Source: Hemerocallis citrina
Taxonomy: Eukaryota > Streptophyta > Magnoliopsida > Asparagales > Asphodelaceae
Assembly (NCBI GenBank): GCA_017893485.1
Contig: CM030363.1
Span: 171,789,456-171,853,455 of the forward strand
Direction: 5' to 3'
DNA length: 64,000 nt
Of this stretch, positions 12,175 to 23,975 are shown piece after piece. Position 1 is the first letter of the stretch. Each line of letters opens with the position of its first letter. A program made the translations under genes and the position numbers. The notes under the pieces were generated by a model. It worked only from the letters and a program-made list of their open reading frames with translations. It was not told the origin of the DNA and made no database searches.

Positions 12175-12651
12175 TACACAGGTTATTTATATGATCCCCA
12201 TACGAGGAGATCACAAACAAAATATATTTTTCTTAACAGTTGTACAACTATTTCATGGATATTAGTCAAATAAACAATCGCAGCAAAATCGATCAATTAT
12301 TCTGAGATACCGACACTTCATGAAGCAAGTAGAGAATGTGTATGGTCAAGGTCTCTATTGCAGCATATCAGGGAGAGTTGCGAGCTCACAGATTTCACAA
12401 ACAAGCCTACAATCATTTATGAGGATAATGCAGCATGTATAAAGCAAATAGAAGAAAGCTTCATCAAAGGAGGCAGGACGAAGCACTTCTTACCAAAGTT
12501 TTTCTTCACCCATCAGCTTCAAGAAGAAACGATGCGGGTCAAATCTTTAGAGAACCTTGCATATTTCTTCACAAAATCCCTCCCAAAGTCCAGATTTCAA
12601 AAGTTAGTACAGCAGATTGGCATAATAAGATTACAGCAGATAGGTATATAA
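12175..12651 (+). pseudogene. Copia-1: RNase H domain (broken) and pol C-terminus
   Basis: The first part is the other-frame reading around TISWILVKQTIAAKS and EIPTLHEASRECVW. It continues in an open frame from 12358: QHIRESCELTDF, YEDNAACIKQ, GGRTKHFLPKFFFTHQLQ and NLAYFFTKSLPKSRFQKL. These are the hallmark RNase H residues and C-terminal tail of plant copia pol. One or more frameshifts lie between 12175 and 12358. The stop falls at 12649-12651. Confidence 0.85.
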
Positions 12652-13079
12652 ATGTATAGGCTGAAATTTTTTTGGTTGGGATGTAATTACCAAATGTATG
12701 TTTGGGGGGAATAATTTTTCATTCACGTTGATGTAAGAACTAAATGTAATAGTTTTTAGTGTTTTGAGAGGGAGCATCCTGCAGATGCAAGCATCCTGAA
12801 GATGCTGATGGAGATATCTTGAAGAATATCTTTCCGTATTGTACTTCTTTTCTTTGATGAGGTTTTTTTTCACTGGATTTTCCCTTCGAAAGATTTTTTA
12901 TGAGGCAGTGTAAGTCGCACCCACTTAAGTTCCTGAAGAATCAGATTCCTGAATAATCATATTCTTGAAGAATTAGTTGTACTCTTTTCTTTCGTTAATT
13001 TTTTTTTTCCCAAATGAGGTTTTTCTTTAGGAAAGATTTTAATGAGGCAACATTTTAAAAGTGGGCATCCAAGGGGGAG
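12652..13079 (+). other. Copia-1 3' untranslated region and polypurine tract
   Basis: This non-coding stretch follows the copia-1 pol stop. It ends in the polypurine tract aagggggag (13071-13079), immediately before the TG of the copia-1 3' LTR. Repeated tgaggttttt / taatgaggcaac motifs precede it. Confidence 0.7.
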
Positions 13080-13086
13080 TGTTATG
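13080..13086 (+). repeat. Copia-1 3' LTR, first 7 bp (split by copia-2)
   Basis: TGTTATG directly follows the polypurine tract aagggggag, so it is the first 7 bp of the copia-1 3' LTR. Copia-2 begins at 13087. The rest of this LTR resumes at 30901 with ttatcacttattagg. The 5-bp duplication is TTATG on the left and TTATC on the right, with one mismatch. Confidence 0.75.
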
Positions 13087-13782
13087 TGTTAGATATTTAT
13101 CTAATATGTTGGCCTACATATATTATAAATTATGTATTGTAAATTATCTAAATGATTATCTCATTTACAGTGATCCTATATTAATTAAGATATTGGGATT
13201 AAAGATATCTCATTTGGTATGGATTTTGTAATGTGTAGATATCAAATGTTTTATTTCTATTTTTATGATGGGCCAAAATAGATATAAGAAAGGTTTAGTG
13301 GTCATGACTATTCATGAAAGAGTTATGAACTCAAAAGTCATGATTCTTAATGAAAGTTTATGAACTCAAAAGTCATAGGTTATGAACTCAAAACACATAG
13401 GTTATGAACTCAAGAGTCATGAATCTTCATGAAAGGGCATGTACTTACTATAAATATGAGGGGTTATGGTCCCCAATTGTAGAGAAAAATATACAATTTT
13501 CTTCATCTCATTAGAAGATGAACTAAGGCAAAATTAAGGAAAATCTATAATTGGAAGATCACTAATCCATCAAGAGCATCATCCTTTCCATCAAAGTCTC
13601 ATGGATCCTTCAGGTATGCTTCCGCATTCATTAATCATCTTGAATGACATGGGATTATAGATAAAAATTAATTTTATGTTTGTGCTTGATAAATAACATG
13701 TTTCTTGGTTGATCTTGTTTTTGTCTACATGATGTTTGAGGATTAGAAATATGTTAATGAGCACAAATAATTTCAGTTTACA
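13087..13782 (+). repeat. Copia-2 5' LTR
   Basis: This 696-bp LTR runs from TGTTAGATATT to AGTTTACA. It contains a cluster of tcatgaac/gttatgaactcaaaagtcat direct repeats (about 13300-13430) shared with the right LTR. It also holds the uninterrupted site acatgtttcttggttg (about 13698-13713) that the CACTA element split in the other LTR. Confidence 0.9.
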
Positions 13783-13784
13783 AG

Positions 13785-13801
13785 TGGTATTAGAGCAACC
13801 C
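13785..13801 (+). promoter_or_regulatory. Copia-2 primer-binding site (tRNA-iMet type)
   Basis: TGGTATTAGAGCAACCC starts 2 bp after the LTR. It matches the complement of the 3' end of plant initiator methionine tRNA (TGGTATCAGAGC) with one change, typical of Ty1/copia. Confidence 0.85.
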
Positions 13802-14559
13802 ATGTTTCACTCATGAATGATTTAACTTTTTTATTTAAGGTTTAGAGTTTTGATAGTGGAGTTTTCAATTTTTGTTTTTTTGATCTTCCATTGTGATTTT
13901 TTTTTTTGGAATTGTGTTCTCTGTTTTGTGATGTACATTCACTTGTGCGTTCATTTTTTTTTTTTTTTGACTTGAATTAATTTTGGACTTGAATTTGGGT
14001 TTAGTTTTGGAATAAAAAAATTCCGATTTTCTTCATTTATCAAATTCTCGCAAGTTATCATGTTAGGATTAAAGTTTTCAATCAAAATTCAAATAATTGG
14101 CCACATTTTTAGATTATATAATTGTTTAACATTTTAAGTAAACTAATTAAAACAAGAAGTCACCAAAGTGACCCCTCTTGTGTAGATTTTTCACGAGAAA
14201 TGTTGGATGTTAGTGTGTATGTGTATCCATCCGAGTATTAATCAGCCCAAAGGAAGATTAATATTTGACCGGATTGCATACACACCTGTGATGGTAAACA
14301 TGTGATAATTATAAGGTTGTACATGTGAATGATTAATCAATCCAAAGATGGGTTTATTATTTGACATGCATTATTGTCAATGCTTGATCATTACAACAAG
14401 AGTACCACTAGCAATTAATATTATTGTCCAAAGACTTGATATTAATGTTGCACTAAGTATCTTGAGATGGGTAATGCCATTATTTGAATTTTTTGATGAT
14501 TAAATTTTGATTATGATGTGAGTATATTTATGTTGTTTATTTTATTATTTTTCAGCTAT
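13802..14559 (+). other. Copia-2 leader, non-coding
   Basis: AT-rich leader between primer site and gag, with poly-T runs and no coding signal. Confidence 0.6.
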
Positions 14560-15066
14560 TATTGCTATTGTATCTGCCAACCTGAATTCGGTTCCGGTCC
14601 TTAATGGTACAAACTTTAAGGACTGGAAAGAGAACATTTAATTGTTCTTGGCTGCATGGATCTTGACTTTGCAGTAAGGATGGAGCAACCCCCTACTCCT
14701 ACGGACTCCAGTACCTCTGAAGAGAGGAAAAATCATGAGAAGTGGGATCACTCCAATCGCATGAGTATCATGATCATTAAGGGCATTATTCCACAGGCAT
14801 TTAGGGGTGTTATATCCGAAGGGATAACAAGTGCCAAAGAATTCCTTGCCGAAATTGAGAAATGCTTTGCCAAAAGCAATAAGGCAGAAACAAGCACACT
14901 TCTTCAAAGCTTGATTTCTATGAAGTATAAAGGCAAAGGAAACATTAGGGAGTACATTATGGAAATGTCTAATATTGCTTCCAAGCTTAAGGCCCTAAAG
15001 CTCGAGTTGTCGGAAGACTTACTCATGCATTTGGTGTTGATATCTCTTTCTGCACAATTCAGTTAA
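14560..15066 (+). pseudogene. Copia-2 gag (capsid part), broken
   Basis: The gag start is recognisable as LNGTNFKDWKENI followed by a stop (taa at 14639-14641) where LFLG... would continue. From 14656 one frame runs through RMEQPPTPTD, EKWDHSNRMSIMII and TSAKEFLAEIEKCFAKS, and then through a KLKALKLELSEDLLMHLVL helix. This is the UBN2/Retrotran_gag_2 capsid fold of copia elements. The open frame stops at 15064. A short broken piece follows, and the nucleocapsid part starts at 15130. Confidence 0.85.
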
Positions 15067-15129
15067 TTTAAGATCAGTTACAACAGTCAAAAGGAGAAAT
15101 GATCTCTTGACGAGCTCATTTCATACTGT

Positions 15130-15825
15130 GTGCAAGATGAAGAGAGGATGAGGCAAGAAAGGACAGAAAGTGCTCACTTGGCAATCAGCTCTAAGGACAA
15201 GGATAAAAAGAGAAAAAATGAGACTGCTAAGAATGAAGCTGCTAAGGGTTCAGCACAAAAGAAGCAAAATAAGAGTGAAAACAGTTGCTTCTTCTGTGGC
15301 ATGACTGGACATGTCAAGAAGGAATGTACCAAGTACCATGCCTGGCGTGCAAAGAAAAGTATGTTCCTTACTTTGGTCTGTTCTGAGGTAAATTTAGCTT
15401 CAGTACCTAGAAACACTTGGTGGTTAGATTCTGGTGCTACTACTAACATCAGTGTTTCAATGCAGGGTTGTCTGAGCTATCGAAAGCCAAATGACGGTGA
15501 AAGACACATCTTCGTGGGCGATAGAAAATCGGTAGAAGTGGAAGCAATTGGGAACTTTAGCTTGTTGTTAGGGACTGATTTTTATTTGGATTTGAAAGAC
15601 ACTTTTGTTGTTCCGTCTTTTAGACGGAATTTGATCTCTGCGTCTTTGTTGAACAAATTTGGATATTGTTGTTCATTTGGAAACAATCAGTTTAGTTTGT
15701 CTTTAAATTCAAATGTTGTTAGAACTGGTTATTTGATTGCTTATGACAACATTTATTTGCTCGAAATAATTGCATCCTATAATGAAACCATGCATATGGA
15801 ATCACGTGGTACTAACGTAAATTAA
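15130..15825 (+). pseudogene. Copia-2 nucleocapsid and aspartic protease
   Basis: This 231-codon open frame begins with a lysine-rich stretch. A CCHC zinc knuckle follows (CFFCGMTGHVKKEC, about residues 52-65), then the retropepsin active site WWLDSGATTNIS (about residues 97-108). Next come the strands ending in FVVPSFRRNLISASLLNKFG and the start of the GAG-pre-integrase region. The catalytic DSG is intact. The frame ends at 15825. The pre-integrase domain is then cut by copia-3 at 15893. Confidence 0.9.
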
Positions 15826-15892
15826 ATAAGGAAAATTTGGCATCATTATGGCATAAGCTCTTAGGTCATATCTTAAAAGTTAGATTTGAGCG

Positions 15893-16870
15893 TGTAAATC
15901 ACCCTGGGGGGGTGAACAGGGTGATTGTGCGGAATTTTAAAAAATTAAAGTAAAGTGCAGAGTAAATAAAAAGAGATAAGAAGAGCAAACGCAGATAGCA
16001 TAAGTGACGCAGCGATATAACGTGGTTCGACCCCCAATTCTACGTCCACACCACCTACTTGCAGCAATTCTCCGCCACAAGCGTTCCACTGTATTCAAAC
16101 CCTTGTACAGTGATTCTCGGATTCAGGCCAAGAGACCTATTACACCCACAGGACTTCTAACACAAGTCCAGTCAATCTCACCGAAGTGGAAGAAAAGAAA
16201 AACTCAAGATCCTAAATGATCATGATTGAAGAATACAAAAATTATCATACACACTCGGATTGATTATTGAAAGAATAGTTCAGAAGATTTTTCTCAGCAG
16301 TAATAGGTGAAGAATACACAGTGGGTTCGTCCAATTAAATAGACTGGGAAGTGTATCGATCAAAATTAGAAACGATACATTCCAAAAATGTGAACAACGC
16401 AAAGTACGGTCGACCGCAATTGCGGTGCAGTCGACTGCTCATCTCTCTAACGTAAAGTTGAGAGATGAAGGGTCGACTGCTTCTTACGTAACTGTGAGTT
16501 GCAGTCAGTTGCGATGCGGTTGACCGTTATGAGGTGCGGTCGACCGGTATCGCGTTGTTCATAACGAATCTACTTTATATTCTTACCAAAAACTAATCAA
16601 TCACCAATCAATTTTATACAGATTAAATCTCATAAATTTAGAATGATAGCAACTGGTCTTGATAGCTTTCTTGGACACTAATCAATCAACTGCTCTTTTT
16701 GAATATCTTCTTCTTTTGCTTGATTTCTCAAACTTTCTTTATTACTTTCCTTCTTTGAATATTCTTGAATCTCTTATGGATATTATTTGATCATGAAGAT
16801 CTGAACAACTCAATTTAAACTTATTAGTATTTATAGACACGTTTTGTGCATATCAAACTAAGAGTCAACA
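15893..16870 (-). repeat. Copia-3 3' LTR
   Basis: On the minus strand this LTR begins TGTTGACTCTTAG and ends GGTGATTTACA. It contains a cluster of GGTCGACC-type dyads at about 16400-16550. A purine-rich tract (aaaagtggaagat on the minus strand) abuts it at 16871-16883 as the polypurine tract. Confidence 0.9.
16400..16556. repeat. GGTCGACC dyad cluster in copia-3 LTR
   Basis: Motifs cggtcgaccg, cagtcgactg, ggtcgactgc, gcggttgacc and gcggtcgaccgg recur six or seven times in about 150 bp. The other copia-3 LTR has the same cluster at 23497-23645. Confidence 0.8.
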
Positions 16871-17840
16871 ATCTTCCACTTTTGGTGTGAACAAAAATGC
16901 CCTTGAATATTGAAAGTAAAAATTAAACAATTTGGCATATAAAATTAAACAACTTGGCATATAAATACTCTTCCTGAATTTAGTACTTCCTGTAACACAG
17001 ATTTTCATAGGGAAAAAAACTTTTAAAAGAGATTTGTAAATACCCCCCCCCCCCCTAATTCAATATTTCAAAGAAAATATTTACTTTCAAGTGAAAATAT
17101 TTACTTTCAGTGTTAGGAACATTCATAAGATTCATAAATATTTAATACTTCAAAGAAAATATTCTTACTTTCAGTGTTAAGGAACATTTATAAGATTCGT
17201 AAATATTCATAAATATTCTCCCCCTTTTTGGAACACACTAATAGAGGCAAAAGACAAGTAGAAATTAAATAAAATAAAACATGGAAAATATAATATACTC
17301 CCTAAAAAACTATTTGTAAATGAAAAGAACTTTCATTAAGCAAAACAAGAGAGATGAAGTTTGGAAATATAATAATTTTTCTAAAAGCGGAGGAAAATCT
17401 ACTTACATGATACAGATGCGATGCATGGATAAGAAAAAGAAGTGAAGAATGAATTTCAAGAAACTGATAGTATAGAAAAAATGAGTAGATAGTTCTTAAA
17501 AATCACAACGTGCAACCAGGAAAAGAACCGATCGACCGCACGGTCGACCGCAAAACCAATTGAGCATATAAGTCAAAAAATTTCCCGAGATCTGACCGGT
17601 CAACCACAAAACCAATTTAGCATATAAGTCAAAAAAAATTCCGAGAGCAAACCGGTTGACCGTACGGTCGACCGCACATCTTGTAAAAACAAAACACAAG
17701 TCAGAGGGTGAGCTGATCGAACGCCCAGTCGACCATACACCCTCACAGGCGTATAATCGCCCGTCCAGTCGGCCAAAACACATTTTCAAGCTGAAATATC
17801 AATAACATTCAGTTTTCCTTTCAAAAAATAAAAAAAAATT
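16871..17840 (-). other. Copia-3 region between pol and 3' LTR
   Basis: This is a roughly 970-bp non-coding stretch with poly-C at 17043-17055. Two copies of a roughly 56-bp unit (aaaccaattgagcatataag, about 17552 and 17608) are flanked by cggtcgaccg dyads at 17520-17700. No protein was recognised in either strand. Confidence 0.6.
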
Positions 17841-18736
17841 TCATCTAAAAGGTTTGGTAAAAATATCAGCAAGTTGCGAATCAGTGGAAACATATGTAAG
17901 AACAATATCCCCTTTTTGAAAATGGTCTTTAATAAAGTGATACTGAATATTAATGTATTTTGTGCGACTGTGTTGATCAGAATTCTTTGTCATATGAACA
18001 GTACTAGTGTTATCACATTTAACCGACTGGGAAGCAGCTCTAGAACTTCCCAAATGCTTTGAGGCCCCCGACCGATCTGTCATTATGCCCCTAGAAGTAG
18101 AAAGATTGGAATGTGATGATAAAATACCTTGTAGTCCTCTAGTGTGTGTTTCATCCATAATACATGCGCACAGCAAGATCCCGCGGCAATATATTCAGCT
18201 TCGGCAGTTGAGAGAGTTACAAAGTTTTGCTTCTTGGATGCCCATGAGACAAGACAGTTGCCCAAGAAGTGACATATGCTGCTAGTAATTTTTCTGTCTG
18301 TTAAGCTACCGGCATAATCTGCATCAGAGAATCCTACAAGAGAAAAGTTTCTATTTTTTGGGTACCAAAGTCCAGTATTTGGTGTGCCTTTGAGATATCG
18401 AATGATACGCTTAACGACAATCAAATGCGATTCTTTGGGACACGATTGAAAACGTGCACATGGACAAATACTAAACATAATATCTGGACGAGATGCAGTA
18501 ATATAAAGTAAACTACCAATCTTACCTCGATAAGTAGAAAGATCAACATTGTTACTAGATTCATCTTTGGAAAGCTTTGTAGTAGTGGCCATAGGTGTTT
18601 TGTAAGTGTTTGCATTTTCAAATCCGAACTTTTTGACTAGTTCTTTTACATATTTGGATTGATTTATAAAGATTCCATCTTTTCTTTGTTGTATTTGAAG
18701 CCCAAGAAAATAAGTTAGTTCACCCATCATACTCAT
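17841..18736 (-). pseudogene. Copia-3 reverse transcriptase end and RNase H
   Basis: On the minus strand the frame from 18736 reads GELTYFLGLQIQQRKDGIF, YRGKIGSLLYITASRPDIMF and RIIRYLKGTPNTGLWYP. It continues with GFSDADYAGSLTDRK, then SWASKKQNFVTLSTAEAEYI, the RNase H core. A shift near 18176-18090 moves to the second frame, which ends STDSQLADIFTKPF at 17841. These are the canonical C-terminal domains of copia pol, with at least one frameshift. YVDD lies just upstream at 18806-18817. Confidence 0.9.
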
Positions 18737-19176
18737 TTCGAACTCATCCTACATTTGCTTTGAGAATTCCTTACAAATATTTTCATTAGTGGATCGAAAT
18801 ATAATATCATCAACATAAATTTGAACGATTAAAATATCTTTAGTGACATGTTTTATAAATAGTGTAGTGTCTACTTTTCCTTTAGAGAAGCCTACGTGAA
18901 GTAGAAACGAACTCAGTCGTTAATACCAAGCACGAGGAGCTTGCTTCAAACCATACTAAGCTTTATCAAGACGAAATATATGGTTTGGGTGTGTGGGATT
19001 AGTGAATCCTGGTGGTTGTGCAACATAAACTTCTTCCGAAATAAAACCATTTAAAACGCACTTTTGACATCCATTTGAAAGAGAGTAAAATCCATATAAG
19101 CAGCAAAGGCAAGTAAAATACGAATGGCTTCAAGTCGTACAATAGGTGCAAAAGTTTTATCAAAATCTACACCTTT
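18737..19176 (-). pseudogene. Copia-3 reverse transcriptase catalytic region (broken)
   Basis: The minus strand encodes IYVDDIIFRST, the catalytic YVDD box at 18806-18817, in a region with several stops and shifts. It links the N-terminal RT frame (19177-19608) to the C-terminal one (18083-18736). Confidence 0.8.
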
Positions 19177-19608
19177 TTATTGGTTATAACCTTGTGCAAC
19201 AAGACGGGCCTTATGTCTAGTGATTGTGCCGGATTCATCTAACTTGTTTCTAAACACCCACTTAGTTCCAAGTATAGTTCTATTATGGGGTCTAGGAACA
19301 AGTCTCCATACTTGATTCCTTTCGAATTGATTAAGTTCTTCTTGCATAGCAATGATCCAGTCATTATCTTGCAAGGCCTCCTTAATATTCTTAGGTTCAA
19401 GTATAGAAACGAAGGCAGAAAAACACATTAAATTTTGAGCTTGTGTGCGAGTAGTTACTTCTTTTGACATATCGCTTCGTATAAGAGTTGGTGGATGGCT
19501 AGACAAGATTTTCCATGCAGGGCGTCTTTCATTTGTTGAAATTTGATATTGTACATGTTCATCTTCCATGACATCAATTTGTTGTGCAGGCATCTCTTCT
19601 ATCTGCAA
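19177..19608 (-). pseudogene. Copia-3 reverse transcriptase N-terminal part
   Basis: The 143-codon frame reads EPKNIKEALQDNDWIIAMQE, then GTKWVFRNKLDESG and ARLVAQGYNQ, the start of the RVT_2 domain. It ends at a stop where YDETFAPVAR-like residues would follow. A linker precedes it with a frame change near 19640. Confidence 0.9.
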
Positions 19609-19652
19609 TTTGGATGCATCTTCATCTTGAAGAGACTTTTAATTTTGAGCAT

Positions 19653-20990
19653 TCATATTTGGGTCTTCTTTTCAACCCGAACACCTGTCTCATCATCATC
19701 AACAACATACAATATTTCTTTGGTGTAGGGATTAGTTTCATCAAAAATAACATCAATGGATTCCTGAATTGTGCACCTTCTTTTGTTAAATACACGATAT
19801 GCTTTGCTACTTAGAGAATACCCTAAGAATACACCTTCATCACTTTTACGATCAAATTTTTCCAAATTATTAAGAGTATTTAAAATAAACACTTTACATC
19901 CGAAGACGTGAAAGTAACTTAAGTTGGGAATTTTGCCATAATATAGTTCAAAAGGTGTTTTCTCAAGATATTTCCTAATGATTACTTGGTTAATTGTATA
20001 ACATACTGTATTGACAACCTTTGCCCAAAATAATTTAAGTAAATCTTTTGCACTAAGCATGGTTCGGGCCATTTCTTGAAGAGATCGATTTTTCCTTTCA
20101 ACAATCTCATTTTGTTGGGGAGTGCGAGGACAAGCGAACTCATGTTTTATTTTCTTTTTGTTACAAAATGATGTGAAGAGTTCATTTTGAAATTCTCCAC
20201 CATGATCACTACGAATAGTAACAATGGTGAGGTTTTTCTCATTTTCCACTCTACGATAGAATTTTTGAAATACATACAATGTGTCATCTTTTTTGTGGCA
20301 GAAAGGCAACCCAAGTAATTCTATTATAATCATCACAATTACAAAGGCATATCGTGCACCTCCATTACTACCTGTTCGTGATGGTCCAAAAAGATCCATG
20401 TGCAAGAGTTCAAGGGGTCTAAAAGTTGATACCATTTTCTTGGGTTTGTGAGAACTTTTAGTTTGCTTACCGAATAGGCACAACTCACACGGTTTATCTT
20501 TCTCAAATTTGATTTTAGGGATCCCCCTCACAAGCTCCCTGGTTACAAGTTTGTTGAGATTGTCCATGGCCGTATGTCCAAGTCTTCGATGCCATAGCCA
20601 ACCATTCTCATTTCTTGCGACAAAGCACCTCATATTTTCCTGTGCTAATTCATTAGAATTTATAACATATACATTGTTACATCGGTTAGCGAGAAGTAAA
20701 CAAGATTTATTACTATCTAGTACAGTGCATGTATTTTTATCAAAAGTAACGGTATAACCTTTATCACATAATTGGCTAACACTAATTAAATTATGTTTCA
20801 AATCTTTTACCAATAGAATATCCTCAATGGAGCATGAGGAACCAAAGTTTATTTTACCTTTACCAATGGTTTGACCAGTGCTATTATCTCCAAAGATGAT
20901 GCCCTTCCATTTTTCCCTTAATAGTGATGTAAAGTATCTGTTGTCACCTGTCATTTGATTTGATCATCCACTATCAAGGTACCACCGATC
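19653..20990 (-). pseudogene. Copia-3 protease end, GAG-pre-integrase and integrase
   Basis: The frame reads WYLDSG, then a TGA stop where the usual Cys codon sits, then SNQMTGDNRYF: the protease active site with one nonsense change near 20955-20960. It continues into the pre-integrase zinc domain (WLWHRRLGH, CELCLFGKQ). The integrase core follows (ELLHMDLFGPSR, FVIVMII, DHGGEFQNELF, HEFACPRTPQQNEIVERKNR), and then the end region VFGCKVFILN. The first catalytic Asp (MDLFGP), the second (DHGGEF) and Glu (NEIVERKNR) are visible. The frame ends at 19653. Confidence 0.92.
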
Positions 20991-22998
20991 TTTAGTCTTG
21001 ATACGCTGAGGTACCTACATCAAGATTAGTAGGTATATTTTTGCGTGCCCAAGGTTGTTTTGAACCTGTATTTACATCCTTTCTTATCCACACAAAATTA
21101 GTATTCCTTTTTAATGGACATTTATAAGAAATATGTCCTAGTCTACAACAGTAATGACATGTGGTACGACTATATCTTGAGTCATGCACACTTGCATAGT
21201 TTTGAGTTGGTTTGTGATTATGTTGGTGATCATGCAAGTGTGTATGACATGATGATTTAAATTTTTGATGGTGTATTGGCTCTTCGTAACCAAGCCCTCG
21301 ATTATCATGATAGGATCTTGAATTTTTTGTAATAAGGTAACTAGGCCCTTCTTTTCTACAATTTTTCAAGCTCAATTACTCTTTTACAAAGTCTTTTTCT
21401 AGTTATCTCATCGTCTTTGTGTTCCAGCAAAGAGTGTCTATTGTAGCATCAAGAATCCTATTTTGTTCAAGAGATTCATTATAGCCTTCCACTACCTCAT
21501 CAAATTTTCTTTTGCATTCTTTTAAATCATCTGTGAGTTTGGCGATATAAACAGATTTCTCATGAATTTCTCTTAAGTGATCATCATGTGTTGCTAAGGA
21601 TTCTCGAATTTGTAGTTTTAAAAGTTCATTTTTTCTCTAGCAATATATCATGATCTTTTCTAAATGACTCAAATTTTTTCATGATCAAGGCATTCTTATT
21701 TTTCAGTTTTTGATTTTTCGTAATACAAGAGTCATGTGTTTCATTTAGAATTTGTTTATGTTGCCTAAGTTCACGACTTAGTTTCTTAGCATGATCTTTT
21801 AAACCATTACACATGTCTACTAGCTCATCATAAGTAGGTTCTTTGATTATCTCTTCTTGGGATCATGATTGCACCTCACCATTCCCAAGAGCCATGAAGC
21901 CGACATCGTTATAACTTTGCTCTTCCTCACTTGAATCTGAGTCAAGACATGTTGCCTTTAACGCCTTCTTTTTCAGACCCGGGTTTGAGTGGTAGTAGTC
22001 TCTATTCCTGTCCTGTGAGACAGGAAAATTTGCACAGATGTGTCCAGACTTCTTGCACTTATAGCATACGTCATCCTTATCCTTCTCTCTTTCTCCTTGG
22101 TATCTGCCATATTTTTTATGTTTGAGATACTTACAAAACTGCTTAGTCAATAGGGCGATGTCCTCATCTGACTCCTCACGATCTGAATCTGCTTTTGATG
22201 GTCGGGATTTTTCTGCTTTTAGTGCAATGGTTTTCTCTTCGATTTTTGGTTCAATCCCGATGTTTTATCTGTATCTTTTGGTTTCCATCATTTCCATCTC
22301 GTATGTCTTCAGCTTTCCTTGGAATGTGTAGTAATCGAATCCCTTTTCTTCAAGGGTCTCCCTCATTGCAGCAGCCTTTACATCCCACTTTGGCGTGAGA
22401 CAGCTTATGAGTTTTCCGACCTTTTGGTTATCATCCAACCCCTTACCTAAGCTCTTAAGTTTGTGGGCAATGATATTGAAGCAGGCAAGCATTTGATCCA
22501 CATTTTCTCCTGGCAGCATACGAAACACATCAAACTTATAAAAACATAAATTTACTTTAGTTTTTACCTCAGAAGCGGTTCCCTCATGCCGCTTCAACAT
22601 GTTGTTGCAAATCTCGTACGCTGTCTTAAAGTTTTGCCCGCATCACATTAGTTCTTCATTATTCAACCCTGCATAGAGAACCGTCGTGGCTTTGGAATTT
22701 ACCGTCTTGAGAGCACGCTCTGCTTTTGTGAAAGCTATCTTTCTGTCGCTAACCGGAATATCTATTTTATTGATGCACAGATTTCATACTTCTTCTCCAA
22801 GCATCTGTAGAAAATGAGACATACGAACTTTCCAAATATTATAGCATTTTCCATAAAAAAAATGGTGAGTGTGTGAGACTTTTTCCATTGGAGACGAATG
22901 GCTCCGATGAGTACAAGTTTTCGGGAGGAGGGATTTCGGCCATTGGACCTTTTGCTTAAGCTTTCAAGCTTTTGATAAGCACCTCACTCTGATACCAC
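20991..22998 (-). pseudogene. Copia-3 gag with two zinc knuckles (broken)
   Basis: From the right: a capsid frame at 22265-22600 (LKRHEGTASEVKTKVNLCFY ... DNQKVGKLISCLTPKW) followed by a knuckle frame at 21863-22150 (CYKCKKSGHICANFP). Next is a coiled-coil-like frame at 21626-21814, then a second knuckle frame at 20992-21375 (CHYCCRLGHISYKCP). This long gag with a coil and a second CCHC before the protease is seen in some plant copia lineages. Frame changes separate all blocks. The N-terminal part between 22600 and 22980 is broken up. Confidence 0.85.
22983..22997 (-). promoter_or_regulatory. Copia-3 primer-binding site (tRNA-iMet type)
   Basis: The minus strand reads TGGTATCAGAGTGAG, starting right inside the 5' LTR. 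This complements the 3' end of initiator methionine tRNA and fixes the orientation of copia-3. Confidence 0.9.
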
Positions 22999-23975
22999 TG
23001 TAAATCACCCTAGGGGGGAGAATAGGATGATTGTGCTAAATTAAAAAAAAAATAAAGTAAAGTGCAAAAAGAGATAAGAAGAGCAAACGCAGATAGCACA
23101 AATGATGCAACGATATAACGTGGTTCGACCCCCAGGTCTACGTTCACACCATCTCCTTGCAGCAATTCTCTGCCACAAGCGTTCCACTATACTCAAATCC
23201 TTGTACAGTTATTCTCGGATTCAGGCCGAGAGACCTATTACACCCGCAGGAATTCTAACACAAGTCCCGTCAATCACATCGAAGTGGAAGAAAATAAAAA
23301 TTCAAGATCCTAAATGATCCTAGCTGAAGAATACAAAAATTATCTCACACACTAAGATTGATTGTTGAAAGATTAGTTCAGAAGATTTTTCTCAGCAGTA
23401 ATAGATGAAGAATACACAGCGAGTTTGTCCAATTAAATAGACTGGGAAGTGTATTGATTAAAATTAGAAACGATACATTCCAAAAATGTGAACAGCGCAA
23501 AGTATGCTCGACCGCAATTTCGGTGCAGTCGACCATCTCTCTGACATAAAGTAGAGAGATGAAGGGTCGACTGCTTCTTACGTAAGTGTGAGTTGCAGTC
23601 GACTGTGATGCGGTCAACCATCATGAGGTGCGGTCGACCGGTATCGCGCTTTTCATCTTGAATCCACTTTATTTTCTTACCAAAAACTAATCAATTACCA
23701 ATCAATTTTATACAGATTAAACCTCACAAATATAAAATGATAGCAACTGGTCTTGATAGCTTTCTTGGACACTAATCAATTAACTGCTCTTTTTGAATAT
23801 CTTCTTCTTTTACTTGATTTCTCAATATTTCTTTATTACTTTCCTTCTTTGAATATTCTTGAATCTCTCGTGGATCTCTTATGGATATTATTTGATCCTG
23901 AAGATCTGAACAACTCAATTTAAATTTATTAGTATTTATAGACACATTTTGTACACACCAAACTAAGAGTCAACA
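22999..23975 (-). repeat. Copia-3 5' LTR
   Basis: This 977-bp LTR matches 15893-16870 along its whole length with scattered transitions and small indels. It carries the same GGTCGACC dyad cluster (23497-23645). Confidence 0.9.

Larger units (their letters stand above)
15893..23975 (-). mobile_element. Copia-3 LTR retrotransposon, minus strand, nested in copia-2
   Basis: It has paired LTRs of 978 bp (15893-16870) and 977 bp (22999-23975), a primer site next to the right LTR and copia domains reading leftwards. The target duplication is GAGCG (15888-15892) against GAGCA (23976-23980). Removing the element and one repeat restores the copia-2 frame (...RFE R LVSDGILESLDF), which proves the insertion point. 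Internal stops in protease and RT make it inactive. The LTRs differ visibly, largely by transitions. Confidence 0.93.

Noticed and set aside
17496..17789. Minus-strand 97-residue ORF
   Set aside because: Produced by the repeated palindromic segment between pol and LTR of copia-3; peptide repeats mirror the DNA repeat.
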